In this document: positions 55,671 to 64,000 of the stretch, piece by piece
Position numbering within the stretch: the first letter of the stretch is position 1
Layout of the letters: each line of letters opens with the position of its first letter
Notes under the pieces: model-generated
What the model was told of the DNA's origin: nothing
What the model saw: the letters and a program-made list of their open reading frames with translations, nothing else
Database searches by the model: none
Assembly (NCBI GenBank): GCA_024509875.1
Contig: JAMPIV010017769.1
Span: 33,993 to 97,992, forward strand
DNA length: 64,000 nt
Direction of reading: 5' to 3'
Source of the DNA: Oreohelix idahoensis
Lineage: Eukaryota; Mollusca; Gastropoda; Stylommatophora; Oreohelicidae
Made by a program: the position numbers and the translations under genes

Positions 55671-56718
55671 TATGTCCTAAAGGTCTGAATTCATAGAGAA
55701 TTCGGCAGCTACTTCTCTTTGTGAGTATCACTGTCTTGTGTACATGAAACAATCTTTGTGCGTTCATCTGCTGCTAATGTCGAATCCACATTGGCACGGA
55801 AAAAGCATATTATGTAAGTTAGTAGTGAGAAAAAATGTATACAAGACAAACTGCCTATATTTCCAGACGTTTCACCCACCCCATAATTATTGACCAAATA
55901 TTGTACGTAACCCTGTGAAATGTTTCTAGTATCCCCATGTGGTAGGCGTACCCCAGGCTAGGAACCCCTGCTCTACATGTCCTGAAAATCCTATCTTTCT
56001 GTTACGTAAGTCAATGTTATTAGTTTTGACGTCTATTTATTATATTAACTGTGACTTTCTGGCGTGGAGTTTGTAGAACAAGGTAGACCATTCTTTCAGT
56101 TCCAGAGAAGCACATAATCTGCATGTATTCAGCACTGTCACCGTCATAAATATGAGGTAATGTCTAAATCATGTAAGTCGAGAATTTATAATGTTGAGTA
56201 CATTCTAGAACACATAAGCTGAGAATCAGTTTACAAATGTCAGAACACCACAAAATTGTTGAAACAATCAATGTGGTTGCTGCGAGTTGTAAATGTCGTG
56301 GTATTATGAGGTCCCTCCTATAAACTTATGAAGAACACAGAAATTTAAAAAAGATATATTTTACAGCCAAAACGAAGCCAGCATAAGTTGGTGTTGTAAC
56401 TGTAACGAATTAAACGTCTTATATCTACAAGTGCGCTGGTCGTTGTCACATTTGTCTGGGATATTCTGTGAAACGGTTTGTTTCATAAATTGAGTTACAT
56501 CACTTGTCAGCGCTAGCGACACTTATTTTGTGTGATGATGATGTATTAATTCAAAATGTTTAAACATTAGCATTGTGAGATTGTAGAGCAGATAAGATTT
56601 GACAACTCCTAGATGTGCATCATGGGAAGACTACTTTTAATTGTTTTATATACTTCAAAGTTCGTCAAAGTTTTATAAAAACAGTAGTAGGTAAACGTTT
56701 AGAGATGTTTGTAAATAC

Positions 56719-56929
56719 TTGACCTTGTGTGTGAGTATTGATCATCGTTGACCTTGTGTGTGAGTATTGATCATCCTTGACCTTGTGTGTGAGTATTGAT
56801 CATCCTTGACCTTGTGTGTGAGTATTGATCATCATTGACCTTGTGTGTGAGTATTGATCATCCTTGACCTTGTGTGTGAGTATTGATCATCATTGACCTT
56901 GTGTGTGAGTATTGATCATCATTGACTTA
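56719..56929 (+). repeat. 29-bp minisatellite, about 7 copies
   Basis: Unit TTGACCTTGTGTGTGAGTAT plus TGATCATCN, nearly perfect. The last base of the unit varies (G, C, C, A, C, A, A). Confidence 0.95.
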
Positions 56930-57180
56930 GTGGTTCATGGAACCATCAGTGTAGTAGATGTCTCACAACTCAAGTCTGAAGCTGTCGCCATCTTCGCTTG
57001 ATTCCTACATACACACATTGGGATTCTCGCTGGTGCTACGGAGTTTGTGCACTGTGCTGAGATCTTCCATGTGTGATCTAAGAGATGAGATCGGAGCACT
57101 GATGGATTCGTCCGTGTGCAATGAAGATATTCCTTAAAATCAAACCAAAACCAAACGAAATTCTTGATATGATCTACACG

Positions 57181-57505
57181 TCTACTATGTGAGTGATCGT
57201 TGCTTGTATAAAAACTTATCACAACCAGCAACACATCTGCTATGTGAGTGATTGTTGATTGTATAACAACTTATCACAACAAGCCCAACATCTGCTATGT
57301 GAGTTATTGTTGCATGTATAAAAACTTATCACAACCAGCAACACATCTGCTATGTGAGTGATTGTTGCTTGTATAAAAACTTATCACAACCAGCAACACA
57401 TCTGCTATGTGAGTGATTGTTGATTGTATAACAACTTATCACAACAAGCCCAACATCTGATATGTGAGTGATTGTTGCTTGTATTAAAACTTATAACGAC
57501 CAGCC
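57181..57505 (+). repeat. 55-bp tandem array, 6 copies with alternating variants
   Basis: Units start at 57181, 57236, 57291, 57346, 57401 and 57456, each beginning TCTGCTATGTGAG or a variant. Two variant types differ in the middle (CTTGTATAAAAAC with CCAGCAAC; ATTGTATAACAAC with AAGCCCAAC), in the order A B A' A B A'', which suggests a 165-bp higher-order unit duplicated once. Confidence 0.9.
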
Positions 57506-58037
57506 CCCACAGCCAAAAGACGATAACATTTATCACGTTAATTGTTTGATCTATTACAAAGATAAAGCCAGTCCCATGTCAGAGATTGCAATAGGGAAAT
57601 GAAGTGTTAGAAGCTTCACCATGAAAGGTTAAACTTTTATGAAGTTAGGTTCCCTTCCTCGATGCCTTTTCATTCAATAGCTCTGGAGCACAGTCGAGTG
57701 TCCGTTTACAGCTGGGTAAACTTGCATGTGCCACTGTCAGGATTTAGCTCCAAATCCAGGTAGTTGTGTCACAGAGGAAAGCCCTCTGACTGCATGGCCA
57801 GTCGAACACTCACTTTATCTATTTGTGTAATATAAATGTATCATATTTTAGTGCTATTCATCATTATGATCAGGAAAAAAATATCACTGTAGAACACAGT
57901 TCTTGGGAAAAGAGATTTGCTAAACCAATTAACTCCTGAAGTTACATAGGCCTAAGTTTACCTATAATCTATAGACTATGTGACATAATAACCATCTCAA
58001 GAACTGAAGTCAGACGACAATAACGGTGATATATGGA

Positions 58038-58378
58038 TAAAATGGAACAAATGAATACGAATAACGGACTAACGACTAACGTCACAAACAGATTAATTAA
58101 TGTGTCATAAAGAGAACAATATTTGGTACAAAACAACATTTTTTAATATAAGAAATTAAAAAAAAAAATTTCAGAATAAATTCAAACGAATTAGTCAACA
58201 AACAGTTTTACTCTTGGTACAGTTTCTGAAGGAGACACCTCTCATATCATTTTAGACTCCAGTTTGTTTGTTTGTTTTCTTGCTCGGCATTAGATTAAGA
58301 ACTCGTCGCTTTCTCTTCATTCCACAACTTTGTTGTTCACTTATACTACTACTACTTTTGGAATATTTCAGTTGGATT
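58038..58378 (+). repeat. diverged direct repeat, copy 2
   Basis: Partner of 55325-55670; ends in TTTCAGTTGGATTATG versus TTTCAGTTGAAGG. Confidence 0.7.
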
Positions 58379-58379
58379 A

Positions 58380-58955
58380 TGTAAGTGTCACCCTTGTGTT
58401 ACCGGGTCCCAAAAGGGGAGCAAAGAATAGTAACACTGCTCCCTGCCAAGCATGTCGTAGAAAGCGACTTAGGAGGGTTAGGCATGGGGCCAGTTACCCC
58501 ATCCTGTAAAAAACTTAAACCACAAAAACTTCAACAAACATGGACAAGTCAATTAAAGAAAATAAAACACAGCCATCCAAATTCACCGAATCTTTTGGCC
58601 AAATACCACCACTAACCAAGATCTGCTTACTCGTAGCAAGCAAGAGGACATGCACACCATCATAGCTGGCAGACGCTGGAGCTGGGTTGGTCATGTCCTC
58701 AGAGGAGACCCCGATGCCATCACAAGAACAGCTATGCTTTGGACCCCTGAAGGAAAACGAAAGAGAGGCCGACCAAAAACAACCTGGCGGAGGACTGTGG
58801 AGGCTGAGATGCAAAGAATGAACCAGAGTTGGGGCACTGTACGAAGGATGGCCACCGACAGAGCAAAGTGGAATCAATTTGTTGTTGCCATACAAGACGC
58901 CACTAGGCGTGATGGCCACTGACTGCTTTGACGGTCGGCGGCTAAGGATCAAAGA
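58380..58955 (+). mobile_element. LINE fragment: leader-like part joined to the ORF C-terminus and 3' end
   Basis: 58385-58520 has the look of a LINE leader (CCAAGCATGTCGTAGAAAGC ... CCCATCCTGTAAAAAA). From about 58640 the frame reads IAGRRWSWVGHVLRGDPDAI, KRKRGRPKTTWRRTVEAEM and ATDRAKWNQFVVAI, the C-terminus of an endonuclease-RT LINE protein (RTE- or CR1-like). A stop follows and a 3' end with GAAGAAG. The central endonuclease and RT are missing, as in an internally deleted copy. Confidence 0.7.
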
Positions 58956-59059
58956 AGAAGATCCAAGACAGGGGAATGTCCTCTCGCAGAGAGGCGTATG
59001 ATGCAACACAGAGAAAGCAGAAAGGAGTCTGTGTTACTGACTAACCTTCTTTCTTCTAG

Positions 59060-59726
59060 GAGAACTTCCAGATTTGGCACCTGGAATGTTCGGACATTAA
59101 ACGAACAAGGGAAAATGGCACAAGTAGCAGCATAAATGAGGGAATACAAAATCGAGGTTCTGGGACTGGGTGAAACAAAGTGAAAGGGGGTAGACAGGAA
59201 GAAACTCATCACAGGCGAATTGGTGCTGTCCTCAGGACTTGAAGACGAAAGTTCACACCACAGTGAAGGGGTAACTCTCATGTTATCTAAAGAAGCACAG
59301 AAAGCACTCATTGAATGGGAAGCCGTTGGACCCAGAATAATAACAGCTACTTTTAAAACAGCTAAAAAGAAAATAAATGTAAATGTCATCCAATGTTATG
59401 CACCAACTAATGACGAAGTAGAGTCTGTGAAAGAAGCATTTTATACTAGACTACAGGAAATTATGGAAAAAATAAAAAGAAGAGACAACATAATTTTGAT
59501 GGGTGACATGAATGCAAAGATTTTTACAGTCAACACCGGCTTTGAAGAAGTCATGGGAAAACAGGGGCTAGGAATAATGAATGAAAATGGGGAACTATTA
59601 TCAATCTTCTGTGATTCAAATCAACTGGCTATAGGAGGAAGCCTGTTTCCACATAAGAGAATACACAAGGCAACATGGATATCACCAGACCACAGAACAG
59701 AAATCGGATTGATCATATATATGTAG
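59060..59726 (+). pseudogene. LINE endonuclease domain fragment
   Basis: Plus strand: FGTWNVRTLNEQGK (catalytic Asn), EVLGLGETK (Glu) with stops nearby, GVTLMLS, VIQCYAPTNDE, ILMGDMNAKI (Asp/Asn, about 59500), NGELLSIFCDSNQLAIGGS, FPHKRIHKATWISPDHRTEI; then the gene ends without the SDH segment or RT. It lies just after the 3' end of another copy. The leader-like 58956-59059 probably belongs to it. Confidence 0.75.
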
Positions 59727-60084
59727 TAAAATCTGCGAGAATAATCGCTCATTTCAGTAAGATTTTAGTCATAAAATGATAATAAATAACCTAGCCCGCA
59801 TGTGTCTGACGGTTGGCATCTTCGACGCCAGCAACACTGCCTTTTGTGCAGTGCTAACGCCTATAGAACGATTCCACGGTAAAAATCTAACACGCGTTTT
59901 AGTTTCGGTTTCGAAAACGTACTACCAACATTTAACATTTTGCCAGATCTGCTGCATACATTTGGCGGCCAAGACCTATAATTAACAATTTTGTGGAAGT
60001 GTGCCGCAAAATAACTATCTGAATTAACGTATTCTGTCAACTTTAACGCTGGTAATAAGTAGTAATCCTTACATTTTTAGGTAG
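59727..60084. other. no recognisable gene
   Basis: No coding or repeat signature seen. Confidence 0.4.
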
Positions 60085-61632
60085 TGTTACATGATACAAT
60101 ACAAATTATTAACGCCAATTCTTAACCCGCCACGCCAACACCCCACCTCGCTTGATAGTCCGCCATGCATATATACACGCTGCGACAAAGCCAACAGAGG
60201 CAAAACACACAGACAATTTTATTTCTTCTCGCGGTAGTATTTCTGACTGATAAGGGTGGATTTGTGCTGAAGTGGTAACTTGCCACCCTTATCGACACCT
60301 GGTGTTAAAGTGTAAGATGTAGGTGTCTTCTCTGATTTAGGATGTTGCTGTGTATGTGGTAGTGGAACAGTTCACAGGGTTATCACACAGGCAACATGAC
60401 GTGTAGAGTCATAGAAAGGGTAACTTCGTTGTATAAGTTTCTTTCATTTATTGCACGCCACAAAACAGTCATGATACTTATGACATCAACATGGTTAACG
60501 AGTTCAGCAAGATGATATGGCACATTGAAAACAATTTCTGTAGTCAGCAATGATAGCTGTTGTATATATGCGTCATAAGACATCACAGTTCAATAGATTC
60601 AGAAATTCATCAATCATCGAGTGCTAGTTCGTGAAGCTGTATAAATAATAATAATTTCTATAACTTCTGCAACAGTGTCAGCTACAGATCTTCAATGTTC
60701 ATAAACAATAATAAATGCTCCCATTCTGATGCTAGCAGATCAGTTGTATACAATAAGTCCGTTCACTGTCTGCACGTGAATAGCATACATGGGCTACAGG
60801 TCAGCTCGACCTTTATAATGTTCCTAAGTCTAACCATCTGACTTGGACGTGATCTCTGATATAACGAATCCTGGAACACAGACAACAGTCTTGTTGGTCT
60901 AGAGCGACCCATATATATTTAACTAGTTCAGGTATACAGATACTGGTGACTTAATCCTAGTCAAAGTACCTCTCCATTTTGCATCACACAGGCGAGCAAA
61001 TAGGCGACAAAATGACGAACCTCTAGACGATAGCATAAAGTTCGATACAAGAGGAATTACCTTATTTCGGAAAATCAACCATGAACATATGCCTCCAGGC
61101 AGGCTGCATAATACTGGGAAATAGTCTAGTTAGCTAACTAACTCACTAAGACACTGTATTTCCCTCAGAGAATCACAAGACGCAGTTGCGTCTGCTCGCT
61201 TCTTAAACCATTTCTAAACTCCCCAACTGGGCGGAACACACAGAACGAACTCCCGGTTTTTTGACATGCGCAGAACGACAATCTCTGAGTTGCCGTTCAC
61301 AATAAGACGATTCGAAGAACATTCGAGATAAAAGTCTTACACAGTCGCGCCTTTTATGGTCATGAAAAGAAGCGTTAAGAAAGGTTTCAGACATCTACCA
61401 TAGTTGACTGGTACTACCAAATAAGGAGATGTGGTCACGCTTCGTTCAAGAAATTATAGACCGAACGTGTCTCTATACAAGAGAAGGCAACTCCTAAAAA
61501 ATTGTAGTTTCGATAACTCGGATTATGTCCCTTTGACCATAGAAAACATAATACACACTTCAGTCAAAAAATGATCATACATATCAAAAAATGTTTATAC
61601 AAACGAAAAATAATAATGATCCGTGCGTAACA
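60085..61632 (-). repeat. candidate 3' LTR of element D
   Basis: The right edge is set by the purine tract: on the minus strand CCAGGGAGGGTGCGGTAA is followed by TGTTACGCACGG (61632). The left edge is proposed at TGTTACATGATAC (60085), giving inverted ends TGTTAC...GTAACA and 1548 bp. The partner LTR is outside the window, so the left edge is unproven. Confidence 0.5.
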
Positions 61633-62411
61633 TTACCGCACCCTCCCTGGAAAAAAAAAATGAAACATTTTTTTTTTTTTTTTTAAATCCTGGAGCCGGA
61701 AAAAATCTAGGCTCCTAACGCACGTATGATGCGTGGATATATACCTAACAAATTAGCTCAACGCATGGAGCGACACTGAGATCATATCTCAGATCCTTAG
61801 AGAAAAAATTTATCTAAGTATACGCTGATATATTCCAGGAAGGTGCCACCAACACACGCCACAATGATGGCAACAACATAATGACAATCAAATTATACTC
61901 ATACCAATATATGAAATTAAATATATTATGTGTTATCATACAATGTGTTGCAAATAGCGGTGTAATTTACTAATATACCGCACTATATTATTACATTATA
62001 TAAAGTAACAGTAATTAATAAGTAATACATGTGTTGCTCTTCGGTGACACAAAACATTCAATAGAAGAAGATGTGGACATCATCCGCTCCCAATGTAGGA
62101 CAGGACTTGATATCCTCAAAGTTCCACAATGGACATAAACTCGCAGACTTCAATGATGTGCTGCGAAAATATCAATAACACAAATCTTAAAGACAACTGG
62201 TAAATTTCTTAATACAATCCTGAAAATAATTTATTTAAATGTGGCCGAGTGATCTTTTGGCCCGTATATCACTAACTAAGCCTTCTTAGATAATTACATG
62301 GTACAATGTTATAAATTTCCCTCAAAAAAAAAAAAAGTGAGACAAAATCTACTAACATGTCATTATAACATTGGACTGTATATCAGGAAATATATATATA
62401 TGACAGAAGAA
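61633..62411 (-). other. 3' untranslated part and polypurine tract of element D
   Basis: Contains the GGGAGGG-type purine tract next to the LTR, an A/T run near 61650-61685 and the word TTCCAGGAAGGTG shared with B. No coding. Confidence 0.65.
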
Positions 62412-64000
62412 TCATGTGGAATCGTGTGGACATCTGGACAGAATGTCTGCCATTACATTATCCGAACCACGGATAGCTCGAACCGAGAAATGAAATGGTT
62501 GAAGAGCTATGGCATAACGAGTGGACCTCGAGCTCTTCAAGTTTTTGCTCTGAATAGCAGTAAGCGCTTTCTGGTCGGTTTCCACAATGAAATGTGCGCC
62601 TAGAAGAAATCTTTGTAACTTCAGAATAGACCATACCATAGCCAATAACTCACGGTCTAAAACCGAGTAATTCTTTTCTGCAGCGTTTAATTTCCTAGAG
62701 ATATACATCACCGGATGCAAAGTATCAGAATACTCCTGCATTAGTGCTGCCCCAATCCCTGTTGACGAGGCGTCACTTCGAAGAACAAAAGTCTTCTCAA
62801 TAGTAGGTAACTTAAGAATAGGTGGAGATGAAAATAGGGCTTTAACCTGGTCCAATGAGGATTGACATTCTTTAGACCAGCGGATCAGATTAGGCGACCC
62901 TTTCTTCAATAAAGTAGAAAGCGGTGCCATAATGGAGGACAGATTCGGAATGAATCGTCCGTAGAATTGAATCAAACCTAATAGACTCCTTACTTGTTTC
63001 TTCGTCTTAGGGACCGAAATGTTAAGTATTTTTGAAACATTGTGGTCCTCTGTCTTTAAAAGACCATGACCAACCCGATGACCTAGGAAAGAAATCTCGC
63101 TAAATCCTATAAAGGCTTTAGAGGGTTTTGCAGTCAAGTTATACTCGCGAAGAGTAGACAGTAATTCGTATAAACCCAAATAGTGATCTTCCCAAGAATC
63201 ACTGAATAGACAGATATCATCTAGGTATGCTATGACATCTGTACGATATGCGAGAATTCGCCGCATCATGCGTACGAATGTAGCAGGGGCGTTCATAAGA
63301 CCAAAAGGCATGAAATTCCATTGGAATAAACCCCTAGGTGTAGAAAAAGCTGTAAAAGGTTTGGCACGTTCAGTTAGCGGGACTTGCCAATAACCTTTAG
63401 ACAAATCTAGTTTGGTAAAGAATCTAGAATTAGAAAGTTTATTGAGTAGCTCTTCTAATGAAGGCATAGGTTCAGCATCGAACTTCGTAACTTGGTTCAA
63501 TTTGCGATAATCTACGCAAATGCGAATGTTATTATCCTTCTTTCGAACAATAACCATAGACGAAGAGTATGCTGAAGTGGATGGTTCAATGATTTCCAAA
63601 CGTATCATTTCATCCAACTCTTTTTCGACTTGAGACTGGAAATGAATAGGTATTGGATATGGTCTGACTCTGATAGGATTGTGATCAGTTAGCACAATGT
63701 CATGTTCTATGACATGTGTGTGTCCCGGGATGTCTGTAAGAACATCCTGAAATGTTTGCAACATCGAAGAAACTTGTCGATGTTCCTCAGCGGAAAGATT
63801 TGGAGAAACGGTCACGTTTTTCCAAGATTCCGTAGAATAAAGTGGGACCATAGAAAGAGGAAGATTGACATCAGAAAAAGTAGTTTCCTCATCCTGTATA
63901 ACTGACAGAGATGAGTACTGACCACGAGTTGCTTGTGAATTGTCCGTAGCCTGGAAAATAGGCTGCAAATAGTCAGGTCTTTCATAAAATTCTGTGAGCA
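62412..64000 (-). CDS. pol: reverse transcriptase and RNase H of element D (intact frame, open at the window edge)
   Basis: At least 529 residues without a stop on the minus strand, continuing upstream beyond the window. RT: VIVRKKDNNIRICVDYRKLN, FFTKLDLSKGYWQ (motif A), QWNFMPFGLMNAPATF (motif B), AYLDDICLF (YxDD) and FLGHRVGHG. Connection domain: KTKKQVRSLLGLIQFYGRF. RNase H: VLRSDASSTGIGAAL, DRELLAMVW, VETDQKALT and DNVMADILSRC. All catalytic acids are present and no frameshift is seen, unlike B. The 5' portion reads as the end of an integrase protein in the same frame, so integrase precedes RT. It is the best candidate in the window for an active pol. Confidence 0.93.
   Translation of the reverse strand, partial: LTEFYERPDYLQPIFQATDNSQATRGQYSSLSVIQDEETTFSDVNLPLSMVPLYSTESWKNVTVSPNLSAEEHRQVSSMLQTFQDVLTDIPGHTHVIEHDIVLTDHNPIRVRPYPIPIHFQSQVEKELDEMIRLEIIEPSTSAYSSSMVIVRKKDNNIRICVDYRKLNQVTKFDAEPMPSLEELLNKLSNSRFFTKLDLSKGYWQVPLTERAKPFTAFSTPRGLFQWNFMPFGLMNAPATFVRMMRRILAYRTDVIAYLDDICLFSDSWEDHYLGLYELLSTLREYNLTAKPSKAFIGFSEISFLGHRVGHGLLKTEDHNVSKILNISVPKTKKQVRSLLGLIQFYGRFIPNLSSIMAPLSTLLKKGSPNLIRWSKECQSSLDQVKALFSSPPILKLPTIEKTFVLRSDASSTGIGAALMQEYSDTLHPVMYISRKLNAAEKNYSVLDRELLAMVWSILKLQRFLLGAHFIVETDQKALTAIQSKNLKSSRSTRYAIALQPFHFSVRAIRGSDNVMADILSRCPHDST

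Larger units (their letters stand above)
55057..58379. other. repeat-bearing DNA without recognised gene
   Basis: Contains two diverged copies of an approximately 340-bp segment (55325-55670 and 58038-58378) and two tandem arrays. I see no coding region of a known kind. The paired segments could be old LTRs or a duplication. Confidence 0.5.
60085..64000 (-). mobile_element. Gmr1-like Ty3/gypsy element D, 3' half (continues past the window)
   Basis: Minus strand: the tail of the integrase region at the window edge (LTEFYERPDYLQP), then RT, RNase H, a 780-bp 3' untranslated part, a purine tract and a 3' LTR. Protein words are nearly those of B, and the integrase-before-RT order is the same. 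The 5' half is outside. Confidence 0.85.

Noticed and set aside
56719..57505. CRISPR-like regularly spaced repeats
   Set aside because: The units are contiguous tandem repeats with no unique spacers, and the surroundings are eukaryotic.

Overview
This is an AT-rich stretch of animal nuclear DNA, almost certainly from an invertebrate (arthropod or mollusc; the sequence does not decide which). No single-copy host gene could be recognised. Nearly everything that can be identified is a transposable element, often inserted one inside another. The case for an animal rests on Ty3/gypsy elements of the Gmr1 type (integrase ahead of reverse transcriptase), RTE-type LINEs with an apurinic endonuclease, an I/Jockey-type LINE with RNase H, a tRNA-Arg-derived SINE and a repeat headed by the 5' end of U2 snRNA.

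Layout. 1-10083: LTR retrotransposon A (+), a decayed gypsy element with roughly 2.1-kb LTRs, protease and integrase but no reverse transcriptase; it carries a SINE in its leader and a 1385-bp insertion in its integrase. 10084-11125: purine-rich unique-looking DNA that resumes at 24383. Into it went a full-length RTE LINE (minus strand, 24366 down to about 11138, target duplication near 11126 and 24370), and into that LINE went Gmr1-like element B (12132-22071, minus). 24383-28017: no recognisable gene. 28018-29345: a 5'-truncated RTE LINE (+) containing a 75-bp tRNA-Arg-like insertion. 29926-30379: dimeric U2-headed repeat.

30747-45550: an I/Jockey-type LINE (+) with a tandemly duplicated leader, split at 34035-42700 by a DNA transposon with about 120-bp imperfect terminal inverted repeats. 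Its transposase-like gene (minus) is in turn split at 34413-40889 by element C, a young gypsy-type element (554-bp LTRs with two differences seen, 5-bp target duplication CCAAG). 45800-46971: 3' part of another LINE. 46972-52660: mostly unidentified, with (TA)n and (GT)n(GA)n microsatellites and a short LINE 3' end. 52668-55056: two RTE fragments placed tail to tail. 55057-58380: a diverged pair of about 340-bp repeats enclosing 29-bp and 55-bp tandem arrays. 58380-59726: pieces of another LINE, 3' end ahead of 5' end. 60085-64000: 3' half of Gmr1-like element D (minus), with an intact RT-RNase H frame running off the window.

How the parts relate. B and D are close relatives and D looks coding-competent where it can be seen; C has lost integrase and polymerase but moved recently, so it was probably mobilised in trans. 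The two three-level nests give relative ages: RTE LINE before B, and I-type LINE before DNA transposon before C. Part of the window (about 9.8-13.8 kb) differs from its sister copies mainly by scattered one-base insertions and deletions, which suggests poor consensus sequence there.
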